From contig JAEDLC010000052.1 of assembly GCA_016295505.1 (NCBI GenBank), positions 1 through 13,017 on the forward strand: a stretch of DNA of 13,017 nt, given 5' to 3'. Positions within the stretch are counted from its first letter, which is position 1. Each line of letters begins with the position of its first letter. The notes under the pieces are model-generated. The model was not told the origin of the DNA, made no database searches, and saw only the letters and a list, made by a program, of their open reading frames with translations. The DNA is from Dorea sp. Lineage in GTDB: Bacteria > Bacillota_A > Clostridia > Lachnospirales > Lachnospiraceae. This document shows, one piece after another, positions 7,362-13,017 of this stretch. The position numbers were made by a program, and so were the translations under genes.

Positions 7362-7385
7362 TATAATCTTTCCTCTCTTTTTTTC
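7345..7385. terminator. Bidirectional intrinsic terminator between MATE gene and rqcH
   Basis: AAAGAGAGGA (7347-7356) pairs perfectly with TCCTCTCTTT (7371-7380) around a 14-base loop. A T-run follows on the plus strand (7378-7384) and an A-run precedes (7342-7349), which becomes a U-run for minus-strand transcripts. The MATE stop codon (7359-7361) lies inside the loop. It can end both the pheA operon and rqcH, which stops at 7411. Confidence 0.85.
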
Positions 7386-7410
7386 ATTCGAAATCGTACA
7401 GATCCATGTT

Positions 7411-9150
7411 CTAATCGTTTATTATTTGAATGCCGGTAATGTCAGAATCAATCATAAGTGAATAATTGGTATAGTATACAACAAATCCCGGTTTTGCACC
7501 GTTCGGTTTTTTGACATGCTTTTTTTCTACATAATCAATCTCGACCTTATCATTACCCCGGTTTTTGGAATAATATGCAGCAAGTCGTCCCGCTTCTTCG
7601 AATGTGCGGTCCGGAAGCTCATCACCGTTGGTTCTTACAATGACATGGGAACCGGGAGCACCTTTGGCATGGAACCACCAGTCTCCCCCGTTAGCAAAGT
7701 TAAAAGTCAGTTCATCGTTCTGCAGGTTATTTTTACCAACATACATGTGATATCCGTCACTGGAGATAAAGTGCAGGGGTCTGCTGGTGATCTTTACCTT
7801 TTTGCGGGTATATTTTCTTCGGATATAGCCGCTCTGCATCAATTCTTCCTTAATCTGAGTAAGATCTGCCTCACTCATGGCGATATCGAGGGAATTGCTG
7901 ATAGATTCCAGATATTGTATGTCGTCAGCAGTTTCACGGATCAGTTCACTCAATGCCTCATACGTACGTTTTTGTTTGTTATATCTGGCAAAGTATTTCT
8001 GTGAATTCTCCTGTGGGGTCAGCGTCGGGTCAAGTGGAATGACAATGTCCTGATTGGTATAATAATTGAATGCTTTCAGTTCTTTTGAACCGGGCTCAAG
8101 ATTGTAGCCGTAAGCATTGATCAGCTCTCCATATACGCGATATTTTTCACGCCCTTCGGTATCTCTTAGCTGGCGTGTCTGAAGGTCATACTTTTTTCGA
8201 TTACGTTCCAGTGCTGTCGAGACCACATGTCTGAGATCAGCACTTTTTTGATGAATTCTCGTCAGTGTGTTTCGGGTAGAATAGTAGATGTAAAGCACCT
8301 CAGAGATGGAATCATACGTCTGACCGGTCAGATTCTGAAAGTGTGACAGAGGCAGCGCACTGAATTCTTTTGGAGCGTTGTGGTCAAAGTAGATGACCGG
8401 ATGGAACTGGCCAGTGCGGATTGCTTCCATATAATACTGAAACTGACGATACAGATGAATCATGATATCTTCAGAGAGATCTTTTGCCGTAACAGAGGAA
8501 TCAATTCCGGCAAGACTGCAGATCTCTTCTGCGACAACCGGGCTGATACCTGTAAAACTTGTGTAGATTGCTTTGGCAAGGGGCATTGGTCTCTCAGAAA
8601 GTGTTCTGGTAAAGATATCAGCGTCTGAAGTCAGAGGATCCAGCTTTTCCTGCGTATCCGGAATAAAATACTCCCGTCCGGGAAGAACTTCACGTACAGA
8701 ACTCATCTGGGCGGAGACATGCTTGATGCTGTCGATGATTCGATCCTGATCATCACAGAATATAATGTTACTGTGCTTTCCCATGATCTCAACGATCAGT
8801 TTTTTTCGGCAGAGATCTCCCAGTTCATCCAGATGCTCGATGTCCAGCTGGATGATTCGTTCCAGTTTCGGCTGCGAGACAGCAACGATCCGTCCATTTC
8901 CGATGTGTTTTCTGAGCAGCATACAGAAATTAGGTGCTGTCATGGGACTTGGTTTGTTGTCCTCGGTCAGATATATAAGAGGAAGAGATGCACTTGCAGA
9001 GATGTAGAGCCTTCGTAATCCTTCCGGTGTCTTGACAGAGAGGAGAAGCTCATCCGTCTCAGGCTGTGCGATCTTGGCAATTCTGCCGCCAGTAAGACAG
9101 GAACGAAGTTCCTGAACGAGAGCGGCAACTGTAATTCCGTCAAATGCCAT
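7411..9150 (-). CDS. rqcH: NFACT-family ribosome quality control factor RqcH (FbpA-like)
   Basis: RqcH binds stalled 50S subunits carrying peptidyl-tRNA and recruits tRNA-Ala to add C-terminal alanine tails that mark the peptide for degradation. Older annotations call it fibronectin-binding protein. The 579 residues show NFACT-N (about 1-180, start MAFDGITVAALVQELR, with MLLRKHI at 77-83 and EIMGKHSNII at 121-130), a helix-hairpin-helix segment (TGISPVVAEEICSLAG, 200-215), a coiled-coil-rich middle (about 285-440) and NFACT-R (about 455-565, with GGDWWFHAKGAPGSHVIV at 488-505). Residues 97-98 are Glu-Arg where B. subtilis RqcH has the functionally important Asp-Arg. AAAGGAA (9159-9165, minus strand) precedes the ATG. 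It is transcribed alone, divergent from yicC. Confidence 0.95.
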   Translation of the reverse strand: MAFDGITVAALVQELRSCLTGGRIAKIAQPETDELLLSVKTPEGLRRLYISASASLPLIYLTEDNKPSPMTAPNFCMLLRKHIGNGRIVAVSQPKLERIIQLDIEHLDELGDLCRKKLIVEIMGKHSNIIFCDDQDRIIDSIKHVSAQMSSVREVLPGREYFIPDTQEKLDPLTSDADIFTRTLSERPMPLAKAIYTSFTGISPVVAEEICSLAGIDSSVTAKDLSEDIMIHLYRQFQYYMEAIRTGQFHPVIYFDHNAPKEFSALPLSHFQNLTGQTYDSISEVLYIYYSTRNTLTRIHQKSADLRHVVSTALERNRKKYDLQTRQLRDTEGREKYRVYGELINAYGYNLEPGSKELKAFNYYTNQDIVIPLDPTLTPQENSQKYFARYNKQKRTYEALSELIRETADDIQYLESISNSLDIAMSEADLTQIKEELMQSGYIRRKYTRKKVKITSRPLHFISSDGYHMYVGKNNLQNDELTFNFANGGDWWFHAKGAPGSHVIVRTNGDELPDRTFEEAGRLAAYYSKNRGNDKVEIDYVEKKHVKKPNGAKPGFVVYYTNYSLMIDSDITGIQIIND

Positions 9151-9200
9151 AATAGATATTCCTTTCGTAATATGATATTGTGTGGTTAAAACCTGTGATA

Positions 9201-9228
9201 TTACAGTTCACACCTGTGCCAACTGTAA
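9201..9228. repeat. Inverted repeat in the rqcH leader, candidate operator or RNA hairpin
   Basis: TTACAGTT (9201-9208) and AACTGTAA (9221-9228) are perfect inverted copies around a 12-base centre, which itself holds CACA-CC-TGTG (9209-9218). ACCTGTG also occurs twice, at 9191-9197 and 9212-9218, 21 bases apart. If rqcH starts near 9232, the repeat lies at the very 5' end of its mRNA as a possible stem-loop; as DNA it would be an operator just downstream of the start. No matching regulator is recognised. Confidence 0.5.
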
Positions 9229-9238
9229 CTTTCTAATT

Positions 9239-9267
9239 AGTATATCATAGTTGACGAGATATTCCAA
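9239..9267 (-). promoter_or_regulatory. Promoter of rqcH
   Basis: On the minus strand TTGGAA (9262-9267) and TATACT (9239-9244) are 17 bases apart, matching consensus at four and five of six positions. Transcription would start near 9232, giving a leader of about 80 bases. A second, weaker candidate is TTGGCA (9217-9222) with TATCAC (9195-9200), spacer 16. Confidence 0.55.
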
Positions 9268-9279
9268 ATGCCTTATAAT
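9251..9279 (+). promoter_or_regulatory. Promoter of the yicC-gmk-rpoZ operon
   Basis: TTGACG (9251-9256) and a perfect TATAAT (9274-9279) are separated by exactly 17 bases. Transcription would begin near 9286, about 50 bases before the yicC ATG. Its -35 box lies in the spacer of the opposing rqcH promoter, and the rqcH -35 box lies in the spacer of this one. Confidence 0.8.
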
Positions 9280-9337
9280 AATACTGGTTTTTGCCGTACA
9301 ATTTTATACATTATTATTTTTAAGAAGAGGTTCTAAC

Positions 9338-10219
9338 ATGATTAAAAGTATGACAGGTTTTGGACACTGTGAAATAACAGAAGGAAACCGTAAGTTTTCG
9401 GTAGAGATGAAAAGTGTAAATCATCGTTATCTGGATGCCAACATCCGTATGCCGAAGAAACTGAATTTTTTCGAAAATGCGATTCGTAATCTGTTGAAGC
9501 AGAGTGTTCACCGTGGAAAAGTAGATATATTTATTACATATGAGGACATGTCAGAAAGTCAGGTGTCGTTAAAATATAATGAGACACTTGCCGCAGAGTA
9601 TTTGTCTTATCTGAAAAAGATGGGAGAAACATTCTCTCTGGAAAATGATATTCGGGTTTCTACATTATCCCGTTATCCGGAAGTGCTTACAATGGAGGAA
9701 CAGCCGGTGGATGAGGATGAGCTGTGGAATGGGCTGAAGAAAGCGCTGGATGGTGCTATCAGCCAGTTTGTGGAGACTCGTACACTGGAAGGGGAACACC
9801 TGAAGGAAGATCTGATCAGTAAGCTGGACGGTATGCTGAATCTTGTAGGTGAGATTGAAGAGCGTTCTCCGAAGATCCTGGCAGAGTATCGTGCGAAGCT
9901 TGAAGAGAAGGTAAAAGAACTTCTGGAAGATACACAGATGGATGAAGGACGGATCGCTGCCGAAGTTGTTATATTTGCGGATAAGATCTGTACAGATGAA
10001 GAAGTAGTGAGACTCAGAAGCCATGTGAATCACATGAAAGAAACACTTCTGTCAGATGAGAGTGGAATCGGACGTAAGCTGGACTTTATCGCACAGGAGA
10101 TGAACCGTGAGGCGAATACGATCCTTTCCAAAGCGAATGATCTTGAAGTCTCCAATATCGGAATTGAACTTAAGACCGAGATTGAAAAAGTCAGAGAGCA
10201 GATTCAGAACATTGAATAG
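9338..10219 (+). CDS. yicC: YicC-family endoribonuclease
   Basis: From the ATG at 9338 the protein has 293 residues, the normal length, and starts MIKSMTGFGH, the hallmark of the family. The N-terminal YicC domain includes EMKSVNHRYLDANIRMPKK (about 23-41). The C-terminal DUF1732 domain ends with GRKLDFIAQEMNREANTILS followed by KANDLEVSNIGIELKTEIEK. Family members in E. coli and B. subtilis are described as metal-dependent endoribonucleases that influence small RNA and mRNA turnover. The frame is open back to a TTG at 9251, but that TTG is the -35 box of the promoter, so it lies upstream of the transcript start. AAGAAGAGG (9322-9330) is the ribosome binding site for the ATG. gmk begins 37 bases after the stop. 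Confidence 0.95.
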   Translation: MIKSMTGFGHCEITEGNRKFSVEMKSVNHRYLDANIRMPKKLNFFENAIRNLLKQSVHRGKVDIFITYEDMSESQVSLKYNETLAAEYLSYLKKMGETFSLENDIRVSTLSRYPEVLTMEEQPVDEDELWNGLKKALDGAISQFVETRTLEGEHLKEDLISKLDGMLNLVGEIEERSPKILAEYRAKLEEKVKELLEDTQMDEGRIAAEVVIFADKICTDEEVVRLRSHVNHMKETLLSDESGIGRKLDFIAQEMNREANTILSKANDLEVSNIGIELKTEIEKVREQIQNIE

Positions 10220-10256
10220 ATACAGAAGAATGATAACAGAATGAGAGGGTAAGTTC

Positions 10257-10877
10257 ATGGAAGAAAAAGGTATACTGATCGTAGTATCTGGTTTTTCCGG
10301 TTCCGGAAAAGGAACGATCATGAAAGAACTGTTGAAAAAGTATGAGAATTATGCATTGTCTATTTCTGCAACAACGAGAAATCCCCGTGTCGGAGAAGAA
10401 AACGGACGGGAATACTTTTTCAAAACGGTAGAAGAATTTGAAAAAATGATTGCGAAAGATGAATTGATAGAGTATGCTAAGTACGTGGATAATTACTACG
10501 GAACGCCGCGTGAATACGTGGAAGAGCAGATGAAAGCAGGCAAAGATGTGATCCTGGAGATTGAAATACAGGGTGCGCTCAAGGTCAGGGAGAAGTTCCC
10601 GGATGCACTGCTTTTGTTTGTAACGCCGCCGAGTGCACAGGAGCTGAAGAAGCGTCTGGTGAACCGTGGTACGGAGACTATGGATGTGATTGAATTCCGT
10701 ATGAACCGTGCAAAAGAAGAGGCTCTTGGAATGGATCAGTATGATTATCTGATTATCAACGATGACCTTCAGGAATGTGTAGAAGAAGTGCATCGGATCA
10801 TTCAGGGAGAGCACAGAAGAAGTTTTCGTAATTACGCATTTATAGAGCAGATGAAACAAGAATTGAAAGGAGAATAG
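10257..10877 (+). CDS. gmk: Guanylate kinase
   Basis: Guanylate kinase phosphorylates GMP to GDP with ATP in the cytoplasm. The 206-residue protein has a P-loop GFSGSGKGT (12-20), a GMP-binding segment SATTRNPRVGEENGREYFF (38-56), YYGTP (81-85), ILEIEIQGA (100-108) and the lid segment RLVNRGTET (134-142). All are in the expected order and the length is normal. GAGAGGG (10243-10249) serves as ribosome binding site. Many Firmicutes place the small remA gene between yicC and gmk, but the 37-base gap here leaves no room for it. rpoZ begins 3 bases after the stop, which fits the known pairing of gmk and rpoZ in one operon. Confidence 0.98.
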   Translation: MEEKGILIVVSGFSGSGKGTIMKELLKKYENYALSISATTRNPRVGEENGREYFFKTVEEFEKMIAKDELIEYAKYVDNYYGTPREYVEEQMKAGKDVILEIEIQGALKVREKFPDALLLFVTPPSAQELKKRLVNRGTETMDVIEFRMNRAKEEALGMDQYDYLIINDDLQECVEEVHRIIQGEHRRSFRNYAFIEQMKQELKGE

Positions 10878-10880
10878 TGT

Positions 10881-11120
10881 ATGTTACACCCATCTTACAC
10901 AGATTTAATGCGCGTAGTAAACAAGGACGTAGAAGAAGGTGAGACAAAAGTCGTAAACAGCCGTTATTCTATCGTTATGGCTACTGCAAAAAGAGCAAGA
11001 GAGATCATTGACGGATCCATGCCTCTTGTAGATACCAGAGGAGGAGAAAAACCGTTGTCCGTTGCAATCGATGAACTGAATCAGGGGAAGATTAAAGTGA
11101 TCGGTGAAGAAGAGGAATAA
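10881..11120 (+). CDS. rpoZ: DNA-directed RNA polymerase omega subunit
   Basis: Omega helps assemble and stabilise RNA polymerase by clamping the beta-prime subunit. The 79-residue protein matches Firmicutes RpoZ: MLHPSYTDLMRVVN at the start, the core NSRYSIVMATAKRAREIIDG (26-45) and KPLSVAIDELNQGKIKVIGE (57-76). The start is fixed by AAAGGAG (10867-10873), which lies inside the end of gmk, 7 bases before the ATG. The gene is complete and ends 20 bases before a hairpin that separates it from rimO. Confidence 0.97.
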   Translation: MLHPSYTDLMRVVNKDVEEGETKVVNSRYSIVMATAKRAREIIDGSMPLVDTRGGEKPLSVAIDELNQGKIKVIGEEEE

Positions 11121-11140
11121 TCCGAAAAGTGACAGGTAAC

Positions 11141-11171
11141 AGGCAGGTGCCGTAAGGTATCTGCCTTTCTT
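11141..11171 (+). terminator. Hairpin between rpoZ and rimO, weak or partial terminator
   Basis: AGGCAGGTGCC (11141-11151) pairs with GGTATCTGCCT (11156-11166) over 11 positions, including two G-U pairs, closed by a GTAA (GNRA-type) loop. The following TTCTT is only a broken U-tract, so readthrough into rimO is likely. It could set the ratio of rpoZ to rimO expression or protect the 3' end of the upstream message. Confidence 0.55.
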
Positions 11172-11201
11172 CACAATGTGACCGACGAAAAGGAGGAAAT
11201 G

Positions 11202-12524
11202 ATGAATATATTATTTATATCACTTGGATGTGATAAAAATCTGGTGGATTCGGAAGTCATGTTGGGGCTTCTGGATGCAAAGGGCTATCAGATCGTAGAC
11301 GATGAGACGATGGCAGATGTGATCGTGGTCAATACCTGCTGTTTTATCCATGATGCAAAAGAAGAAAGCATTCAGACAATTCTGGATATGGCCCGGTACA
11401 AGACGGAAGGACGACTGAAAGCACTGATCGTCACCGGATGTCTTGCACAGAGATATCAGGAAGAGATTCAAAAAGAGATACCGGAAGTAGATGCAGTTCT
11501 CGGTACCACATCTTACGATAAGATTGTCGATGCGGTGGAAGGTGCGCTTGTCGGAAACGGGCATATGGAGCTTGCAGATGTCAATGCACTTCCGCTTCCG
11601 GACAGTCACAGAATGGTGACGACAGGCGGGCATTATGCGTACCTGAAGATTGCAGAAGGATGTGACAAGCATTGCACATACTGTATTATTCCAAAAATCC
11701 GAGGTAATTACCGGAGTGTTCCGATGGATCGTCTGGTGAAAGAAGCGGAAGAACTCGCAGAGCAAGGGGTGAAAGAACTGATTCTGGTTGCGCAGGAGAC
11801 AACTCTGTACGGAAGGGATCTGTACGGAGAAAAAAGCCTGCATGTACTTCTCAGAAGACTCTGTGAGGTGAAAGGAATCCGCTGGATCCGGATCCTTTAT
11901 TGCTACCCGGAAGAGATTGATGAAAATCTGATCCGGGTTATGAAAGAAGAACCGAAGATCTGCCATTATCTGGATCTACCGATACAGCATGCCAATGATG
12001 AGATCCTGAAAAGAATGGGAAGAAGAACATCCAAAAAGCAATTGATCGATATTATCGAAAAGCTGCGTCAGGAAATCCCGGATATTACACTTCGTACCAC
12101 GCTGATTACGGGATTTCCGGGAGAGACGAAAGAACAGCACGAGGAAGTCATGGAATTTGTGGATGAGATGGAGTTTGACCGTCTCGGAGTATTCACCTAT
12201 TCTCCGGAGGAAGATACACCGGCAGCATCCATGCCGGATCAGATACCGGAGGAAGTAAAAGTGGATCGCCAGGCAGAGATCATGGAACTGCAGCAGGATA
12301 TCGTATTTGATCAGGCGGAAGATATGATCGGACGGGAAGTATTGGTTATGATTGAAGGAAAAGTGGCCGATGAAAATGCATATGTGGGGCGTACATACAA
12401 GGATGCTCCGAATGTAGACGGTCTTATTTTCATAAACACAGATGAGGAACTGATGACCGGAGATTTTGCAAAAGTAAAAGTAACCGGAGCATTGGAATAT
12501 GATTTGATAGGAGAGTTGATGTAA
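11202..12524 (+). CDS. rimO: Ribosomal protein S12 methylthiotransferase RimO
   Basis: RimO is a radical-SAM enzyme with two iron-sulfur clusters that adds a methylthio group to the beta carbon of a conserved Asp in ribosomal protein S12. The 440 residues show a UPF0004 domain with Cys10 (SLGCDKN), Cys46 (NTCCF) and Cys80 (TGCLAQRY) for the auxiliary cluster. The radical-SAM motif CDKHCTYC follows (Cys154, 158, 161) in AEGCDKHCTYCIIPKIRGNY. LDLPIQHANDEILKRMGRR lies mid-domain, and a C-terminal TRAM domain spans about 375-440. The Asp after the first Cys (GCDKN) and the LPIQHAN context favour RimO over the tRNA enzymes MiaB and MtaB. The frame is open from a GTG at 11178; AGGAGG (11191-11196) supports ATG 11202. 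Its stop overlaps the pgsA start by one base. Confidence 0.96.
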   Translation: MNILFISLGCDKNLVDSEVMLGLLDAKGYQIVDDETMADVIVVNTCCFIHDAKEESIQTILDMARYKTEGRLKALIVTGCLAQRYQEEIQKEIPEVDAVLGTTSYDKIVDAVEGALVGNGHMELADVNALPLPDSHRMVTTGGHYAYLKIAEGCDKHCTYCIIPKIRGNYRSVPMDRLVKEAEELAEQGVKELILVAQETTLYGRDLYGEKSLHVLLRRLCEVKGIRWIRILYCYPEEIDENLIRVMKEEPKICHYLDLPIQHANDEILKRMGRRTSKKQLIDIIEKLRQEIPDITLRTTLITGFPGETKEQHEEVMEFVDEMEFDRLGVFTYSPEEDTPAASMPDQIPEEVKVDRQAEIMELQQDIVFDQAEDMIGREVLVMIEGKVADENAYVGRTYKDAPNVDGLIFINTDEELMTGDFAKVKVTGALEYDLIGELM

Positions 12525-13017
12525 TGAATTTACCAAACAAATTAACTGTTTTAAGAGTAATTATGGTACCGTTTTTTGTGTTTTTCATGCTGACTGATGT
12601 GGGAGGAGCTGCTAATAAATGGATTGCGCTGATTATTTTCTGTGTGGCAAGTCTTACGGATATGCTGGATGGCAAGATCGCCAGAGCAAGAAATCTGGTA
12701 ACGAACTTCGGAAAATTCATGGATCCTCTGGCAGACAAGCTTCTGGTATGTTCTGCAATGATCTGCATGATTCCGATGGGAAAGCTGGAAGCATGGTTTG
12801 TGATCGTCATTATTGCCAGAGAATTTATCATCAGCGGGTTCCGTCTGGTGGCATCCGATAATGGAATCGTGATCGCAGCAAGCTACTGGGGCAAGTTTAA
12901 AACAGTTTCTCAGATGGCGATGATCATTGTACTGATTGCAGATCTCGGAGGCGCTTTTGACCTGATCGGAACGATACTGATCTGGGTATCTCTGGTTCTG
13001 ACGGTTGTGTCCCTGAT
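12524..13017 (+). CDS. pgsA: CDP-diacylglycerol-glycerol-3-phosphate 3-phosphatidyltransferase, 5' part
   Basis: PgsA makes phosphatidylglycerol phosphate from CDP-diacylglycerol and glycerol 3-phosphate in the membrane, the first committed step to phosphatidylglycerol. The visible 164 residues begin MNLPNKLTVLRVIMVPFFVF, typical of the family, and run off the end of the window. The CDP-alcohol phosphatidyltransferase signature D-x2-D-G-x2-A-R-x8-G-x3-D-x3-D is complete: Asp46, Asp49, Gly50, Ala53, Arg54, Gly63, Asp67, Asp71. Four or more hydrophobic segments are seen. The start is given by the TAATG overlap with rimO and by TAGGAGAG (12508-12515). The NLPNKLT start and the rimO neighbour support PgsA over other members such as cardiolipin synthase or PssA. 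Confidence 0.95.
   Translation, partial: MNLPNKLTVLRVIMVPFFVFFMLTDVGGAANKWIALIIFCVASLTDMLDGKIARARNLVTNFGKFMDPLADKLLVCSAMICMIPMGKLEAWFVIVIIAREFIISGFRLVASDNGIVIAASYWGKFKTVSQMAMIIVLIADLGGAFDLIGTILIWVSLVLTVVSL

Noticed and set aside
7516..8004. Plus-strand open frame opposite rqcH
   Set aside because: Shadow of the NFACT-R coding region; no ribosome binding site or domain.
10191..10859. Minus-strand open frame of 222 codons opposite gmk
   Set aside because: Antisense to guanylate kinase, with composition typical of a reverse-complement artefact and no family match.
11178..11201. GTG start for rimO
   Set aside because: The strong AGGAGG site lies downstream of it and the family N-terminus MNILFISLGC begins at 11202.
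11220..11966. Minus-strand open frame of 248 codons opposite rimO
   Set aside because: It is an antisense shadow of a strongly supported gene, has a Cys/His/Phe-rich unnatural composition and no recognisable domain.

Overview
The window looks like a chromosomal housekeeping stretch from an anaerobic, low-to-moderate GC member of the Clostridia, most likely family Lachnospiraceae. This rests on the order yicC-gmk-rpoZ-rimO-pgsA, a DUF815 ATPase next to pheA, strong AGGAGG-type ribosome binding sites, consensus sigma-A-type promoters and a type A RNase P RNA. I cannot name the genus from sequence alone. No phage, CRISPR array, tRNA, rRNA or intact insertion sequence is visible.

Positions 1-1400 hold the 3' end of a metallo-beta-lactamase-fold hydrolase gene, whose stop overlaps the start of rnhA (RNase HI). 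A strong promoter and the RNase P RNA gene (rnpB) follow. Between rnpB and the convergent pyrI gene lies a 141-bp imperfect palindrome that resembles a MITE-like non-autonomous element and may also terminate transcription.

Positions 1409-3337 (minus strand) form a compact unit, transcribed as nitroreductase, pyrB, pyrI. The last two encode the catalytic and zinc-binding regulatory chains of aspartate carbamoyltransferase, an early pyrimidine biosynthesis enzyme. A divergent intergenic region (3338-3549) carries the promoter of this unit and the promoter of pheA. A perfect 16-bp palindrome covers the pheA -10 box.

Positions 3550-7361 (plus strand) hold pheA (bifunctional chorismate mutase/prephenate dehydratase), a DUF815-type AAA+ ATPase and a MATE-family transporter, with very short gaps or overlap. 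A bidirectional hairpin terminator then serves both the MATE gene and the convergent rqcH. The minus-strand rqcH (7411-9150) encodes an NFACT-family ribosome quality control factor.

Positions 9151-9337 are a divergent control region where the rqcH and yicC promoters appear to interlock, with an inverted repeat in the rqcH leader. From 9338 to the end run yicC, gmk (guanylate kinase), rpoZ (RNA polymerase omega), rimO (S12 methylthiotransferase) and the start of pgsA, in a tightly packed operon-like series with one hairpin between rpoZ and rimO.

The proteins belong to known families. The less ordinary parts are non-coding: the 141-bp palindrome, the pheA promoter palindrome, the interlocked promoters and the leader inverted repeat. 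I found no convincing new multi-gene system. Four starts were moved from the longest reading frame on sequence grounds: pyrI (1855), MATE (6015), yicC (9338) and rimO (11202).
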